Origin: Bin80 sp965219915
Lineage (GTDB): Bacteria > Bacteroidota > Rhodothermia > Rhodothermales > Bin80
NCBI GenBank assembly: GCA_965219915.1
Contig: OZ244794.1
Coordinates: 930,001 to 994,000 of the forward strand
DNA: 64,000 nt
Direction of reading: 5' to 3'
Shown here: positions 61,139-64,000 of the stretch, in pieces
How the letters are laid out: each line of letters starts with the position of its first letter
Position numbering within the stretch: the first letter of the stretch is position 1
The notes under the pieces: generated by a model
Told to the model about the DNA's origin: nothing
The model's database searches: none
Seen by the model: the letters and a program-made list of their open reading frames with translations, nothing else
Position numbers and translations under genes: made by a program

Positions 61139-62607
61139 ACAGCGCAGCGCGTCAGCGTACCGGGGAAGTGCTGGAACACTCTCCGAGAGACTATTCTGGC
61201 CGCGTCCCCCCGCAAGCAGTGGATGTAGAGCAGTATGTGCTCGGAGCCATCCTGATTGACCCGGAGGCGATCAGTGTGGCCGCATCCCTGCTGAAACCGG
61301 ATGCGTTCTACCTTCCTAAGCACGCCAGGATCTTCCGCGCGATGTGTACGCTGTTCACAGAAGGGAACCCGGTGGATGAAATCCTGGTGGCTGAGCAATT
61401 AAAAGCCGAGCGGATTCTTGATGTGGTGGGCGGACTCCCCTACTTGGCGGATCTGAGTGAGCGGGTCGCCACATCGGCGAATGTTGAGCATCACTCGAGG
61501 ATTCTAACGCAGAAGGCCATGGCTCGCGCGCTGATCCAAACCATGAGTCGCCGGATCACTGAGGCGTATGCCCCCGAGACGGATCCGTTTGAATTGCTTG
61601 ACAACGCAGAGAGCGATCTGTTCTCGATTTCGGGGGATCTGCTCAGGCAGTCGGTGAAACATGTTCGAGAGATCGGGGAGGAAACAATGCAGCAGATACA
61701 AGAGAGGGGGGGGCGCACCGACGGCTTATCCGGAGTGGCCAGCGGGTTCATAGATCTGGACAAGATCACCGGAGGATGGCAAGATACGGATCTGATCATT
61801 ATCGCCGGCCGGCCGGCAATGGGGAAGACTGCGTTTGCTCTAGCGTGCGCGCGCCACGCAGCTCTAGCCTCCCAAAACGCGGTGAATTGCGTGATCTTTT
61901 CCTTGGAAATGGAGAGAAAGCAGCTAATGCAACGGCTACTTTCCTCGGAGGCTGAAGTGGATCTGCAGAAATTGCGGCGGGGGGATCTGGACTGGGAGGA
62001 ATGCCGACGAGTTGAGGAGGTCAGACAAATTCTGGCGAAGGGTGGGATGTGGATTGACGATTCCCCGGCGTTGAATATCCTTGAGCTGCGGGGAAAGTGC
62101 CGTCGGTTGAAGTCGGAGCATGATATCGGACTGGTGCTGGTGGACTACCTGCAGCTCTTGCAGGGGAAGCGGAATGTAGATAACCGTGAGCAGGAGATCG
62201 GCTCGATTTCACGATCCCTGAAAGCACTGGCGAAAGAGCTACATATCCCGGTAATTGCGCTCAGTCAGCTCAACCGGAACCCGGAGGATCGAGGGGACAA
62301 GCGCCCCCTGTTGTCAGACCTGCGGGAGAGTGGATCCATAGAGCAGGATGCCGACATGGTTGCCTTCATCTACCGGGCGGAGGTCTATGGAGTCAAAGCG
62401 GATAAGAGTGGAGCATCTACGGAAGGGGTGGCGGAGGTGATTGTAGGGAAACACCGCAATGGCCCGATCGGGACGGTAAAACTTAACTTTGACAAAACTT
62501 ATGCACGGTTCCGAAACCATTCCTCGCACCGCCCAACCCTCGAACATGCACCACGGGATGGGGTGGATTGGCGGACTGTCCCTACTGAGCCCGGGAACCC
62601 TTTTTAG
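61135..62607 (+). CDS. dnaB: replicative DNA helicase (DnaB family)
   Basis: 490 aa, full length. Hexameric 5'-3' helicase at the replication fork. The N-terminal domain has PPQAVDVEQYVLGAILIDPEA, FYLPKHARIFRAM, VVGGLPYLADL; the RecA-like domain has SGFIDLDKITGGWQDTDLIIIAGRPAMGKTAFAL (Walker A), IFSLEMERKQLMQRLLS, VLVDYLQLLQG (Walker B), LSQLNRNPEDRGDKRPLLSDLRESGSIEQDADMV and KHRNGPIGTVKL. Overlapping small genes and the winged-helix gene upstream suggest a mobile-element helicase rather than the host chromosomal copy, but no second dnaB is in the window to compare. Confidence 0.92.
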   Translation: MNSAARQRTGEVLEHSPRDYSGRVPPQAVDVEQYVLGAILIDPEAISVAASLLKPDAFYLPKHARIFRAMCTLFTEGNPVDEILVAEQLKAERILDVVGGLPYLADLSERVATSANVEHHSRILTQKAMARALIQTMSRRITEAYAPETDPFELLDNAESDLFSISGDLLRQSVKHVREIGEETMQQIQERGGRTDGLSGVASGFIDLDKITGGWQDTDLIIIAGRPAMGKTAFALACARHAALASQNAVNCVIFSLEMERKQLMQRLLSSEAEVDLQKLRRGDLDWEECRRVEEVRQILAKGGMWIDDSPALNILELRGKCRRLKSEHDIGLVLVDYLQLLQGKRNVDNREQEIGSISRSLKALAKELHIPVIALSQLNRNPEDRGDKRPLLSDLRESGSIEQDADMVAFIYRAEVYGVKADKSGASTEGVAEVIVGKHRNGPIGTVKLNFDKTYARFRNHSSHRPTLEHAPRDGVDWRTVPTEPGNPF

Positions 62608-62641
62608 TCTCTAACACACAAAGGCCTGGCGACGCGGCGCA

Positions 62642-62899
62642 ATGAACGAGTGCAAAGAGTCTACCGAAGAAGTGATCCGTGCTCAGGAAGATACATCGTT
62701 TGAAGAGTGTATTCTGTGTGGGTGGACGATCTGGGACTGTCATTGCGCTCTTTACGAGGTCGATTATCCGGATGAAGCACTCTGTTGGGCCTGCCACGAG
62801 CCAATGCCGGGTAGTGTCTGCAAGTTTTGCGGATGGGACGAGGATGAGGACTGTGCTTGGTTGGCGTGGCTGGAGCCTCCCTCTCACGGGGAAGCATAG
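62642..62899 (+). CDS. Cys-rich putative zinc-ribbon protein
   Basis: 85 aa, acidic, with ten cysteines at 4, 23, 26, 33, 35, 48, 51, 60, 63, 71. Pairs CILC, CHC, CWAC and CKFC (each before Gly/His or Trp) look like two zinc ribbons. Such small ribbon proteins are common near phage and plasmid replication genes. No family name assigned. 34 nt after dnaB, same strand. Confidence 0.6.
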   Translation: MNECKESTEEVIRAQEDTSFEECILCGWTIWDCHCALYEVDYPDEALCWACHEPMPGSVCKFCGWDEDEDCAWLAWLEPPSHGEA

Positions 62900-62920
62900 C
62901 AAGATAGTAGAACAAATCCG

Positions 62921-63055
62921 ATGTACGAACCGAGGAGTGGAAAGCTTTTCCAAGCGGAACATAAGCTGCAGGAAGCGGGGATGGAATCTGTAAAGCACAG
63001 TACGCTGACGAAGCGTCTATTGGATCATGGCATTACGAGCAAGAGGGAACAATGA
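62921..63055 (+). CDS. very short ORF, unknown
   Basis: 44 codons from ATG 62921 (MYEPRSGKLFQAEHKLQEAG..., ending TSKREQ). Charged and helical. Its stop TGA overlaps the next ATG at 63052 (ATGA), the pattern of coupled genes, which is the main support. No clear ribosome site. Function unknown. Confidence 0.35.
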   Translation: MYEPRSGKLFQAEHKLQEAGMESVKHSTLTKRLLDHGITSKREQ

Positions 63056-63315
63056 TCGGACGATGTACCAGAGCGGTTGATTTCAAGGCGGCCCTCGGCG
63101 CCGTGCTGAACAAACCCGGGGCCAAGGTCCTGTTTGATAATTGCATGTGCGGGATCCATGATGTGCAGGGGGCGACGAACCTGATGCTGACCGAAGAATC
63201 CCTTTCATCCCCTAGAAGCGACACCATGGCAAGGGGCACCCATGCCATAGATCCGACTGTTAGGATCGCGGCGGATATAGAGATGATGAACCATAGGAGG
63301 CCACTACGCCCCTAG
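63052..63315 (+). CDS. small protein, unknown
   Basis: 87 aa (MIGRCTRAVDFKAALGAVLN, then FDNCMCGIHDVQGATNLM). Mixed composition; overlaps the previous ORF by 4 bases and, at its 3' end, the convergent minus-strand peptide by 4 bases. No family recognised. Last gene of the plus-strand cassette in this window. Confidence 0.45.
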   Translation: MIGRCTRAVDFKAALGAVLNKPGAKVLFDNCMCGIHDVQGATNLMLTEESLSSPRSDTMARGTHAIDPTVRIAADIEMMNHRRPLRP

Positions 63316-63410
63316 TCTATCGCAATGAGACATGTCCCTATAATCAAAAGAGGTATGAGTATGATGGCTAACACCATAGCTACTCCCACCGCTGCGAAGA
63401 AAATTTCCAT
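63312..63410 (-). CDS. single-membrane-helix peptide, 32 aa
   Basis: ATG at 63408-63410, one base after the stop of the T9SS gene. Reads MEIFFAAVGVAMVLAIILIP then LLIIGTCLIAID: one long membrane helix. The tight spacing suggests coupled translation, but so short a frame could be chance. Confidence 0.3.
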   Translation of the reverse strand: MEIFFAAVGVAMVLAIILIPLLIIGTCLIAID

Positions 63411-63411
63411 A

Positions 63412-64000
63412 CTATCGCTTAATAAGTTTGCCGGAGTAGGATTCCGTGAGAGTGATAAACCGGTACAGGTACAATCCGTCCGGCAAATGATCAACGGCTA
63501 TGTGCCGTTGGGAATTAACTTGTTCGTCCAGCACCCGCCTGCCAAGCACGTCATACAACGCCACCCGTCCGTCCTGCGTGAATCTAACGTAGTCCGCCGT
63601 AGGGTTTGGGTAGACTTGCAACTCCGTTAGAGTGGGCCCGTCCTGCGTAGATACGCGTGTAGTGGAGTTCCAGTAGAAGAGGGCAAAGGCACCAGTCGCA
63701 CCGCTTATGCCAGCGAAGAAGTTTCCGTGTTTGGATACCGCACGACTGGAAAAGGAAATGCTATTGCCGTGCCTCTTGATTTCTTCCACCGGATTGCTGG
63801 AGAAGTCCCAAACTTCAGTGCGACCTCCCTTCACGTGGAACAGGAGGTGCTGGGCATCAAGTTGCCGAACGCCAGATAGACTGTTCCGATCTCTACCAGA
63901 TGGATCTGAGCCCCATTCTCCTGGCATCTTCTCTACATGACATTCTCTTGTGCCTGCGCTGGATTGCACATCTATGACCCACAACTCTTTTTCAAAGTCG
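63412..64000 (-). CDS. T9SS-exported protein, C-terminal part (runs off window)
   Basis: The frame is open to the right edge, so the start and N-terminal domains are missing. The last 196 residues show beta-rich units then a type IX sorting domain (VYPNPTADYVRFTQDGRVAL, YDVLGRRVLDEQVN, LPDGLYLYRFITL, ending GKLIKR). Secreted across the outer membrane; function not visible. A 32-aa membrane peptide frame starts one base after its stop. Confidence 0.8.
   Translation of the reverse strand, partial: DFEKELWVIDVQSSAGTRECHVEKMPGEWGSDPSGRDRNSLSGVRQLDAQHLLFHVKGGRTEVWDFSSNPVEEIKRHGNSISFSSRAVSKHGNFFAGISGATGAFALFYWNSTTRVSTQDGPTLTELQVYPNPTADYVRFTQDGRVALYDVLGRRVLDEQVNSQRHIAVDHLPDGLYLYRFITLTESYSGKLIKR

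Overview
The window looks like chromosome of a marine, heterotrophic member of the Bacteroidota/Rhodothermota lineage. This rests on type IX secretion (T9SS) C-terminal sorting domains (YPNPF...LPxGxYxxRL), many lipoprotein sulfatases, 6-bladed beta-propeller proteins with GxGPGE motifs, an aspartokinase-homoserine dehydrogenase fusion, and a small protein of the family often mislabelled 'ABC transporter ATPase' in Bacteroidota. No rRNA or CRISPR is visible. There are three tRNAs: Ala-GGC, Asn-GTT and Leu-CAG.

Layout. (1) 1-7 kb, minus strand: a Cys-rich secreted peptide coupled to a 6-bladed propeller lipoprotein, with a perfect 34-bp palindrome at the propeller's 5' end; then sulfatase, arylsulfotransferase lipoprotein and T9SS-tagged arylsulfotransferase. 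(2) 7.4-18 kb: a small membrane protein, tRNA-Ala, the thrA-dapB-dapA aspartate-family cluster, gyrA, lysine 6-aminotransferase and lipA. (3) 18-31 kb: a Tat-exported Gfo/Idh/MocA oxidoreductase, a sulfatase/M14 peptidase pair, ndk-namZ, mreD, nucleoside hydrolase, gnd and another sulfatase. (4) 31-38 kb: an IS630-type transposase remnant, a T9SS beta-propeller protein, an orphan fragment of a sorting domain, two more 6-bladed propellers and a fourth sulfatase. (5) 38-50 kb: AroE-like/TIM-barrel/HAD genes; a small protein/retropepsin pair lying between two copies of a 253-bp duplication; a tight five-gene operon (SDR, FAH-family, GntP permease, IlvD-family dehydratase, Zn-ADH); and a second SDR whose catalytic Lys is replaced by Arg. 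(6) 50-58.7 kb: STAS protein, two tRNAs, lepA, a secreted protein, lepB, L,D-transpeptidase, a K+ channel and xseB. (7) 58.9-63.3 kb: a compact plus-strand run of overlapping genes: a winged-helix protein with an internally duplicated module, two small proteins, a full-length DnaB helicase, a Cys-rich protein and two more small ORFs. This resembles the replication module of a mobile element. It abuts the truncated end of a T9SS cargo gene at the right edge.

How the genes may work together (inference): periplasmic sulfatases and arylsulfotransferases could remove or move sulfate on algal or sponge-derived sulfated glycans and phenolics. The five-gene operon fits import and non-phosphorylative breakdown of a sugar acid released from such material. 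The most unusual parts are the replication-like cassette, the retropepsin cassette in the duplicated HAD/ADH junction, and the tandem arylsulfotransferases.
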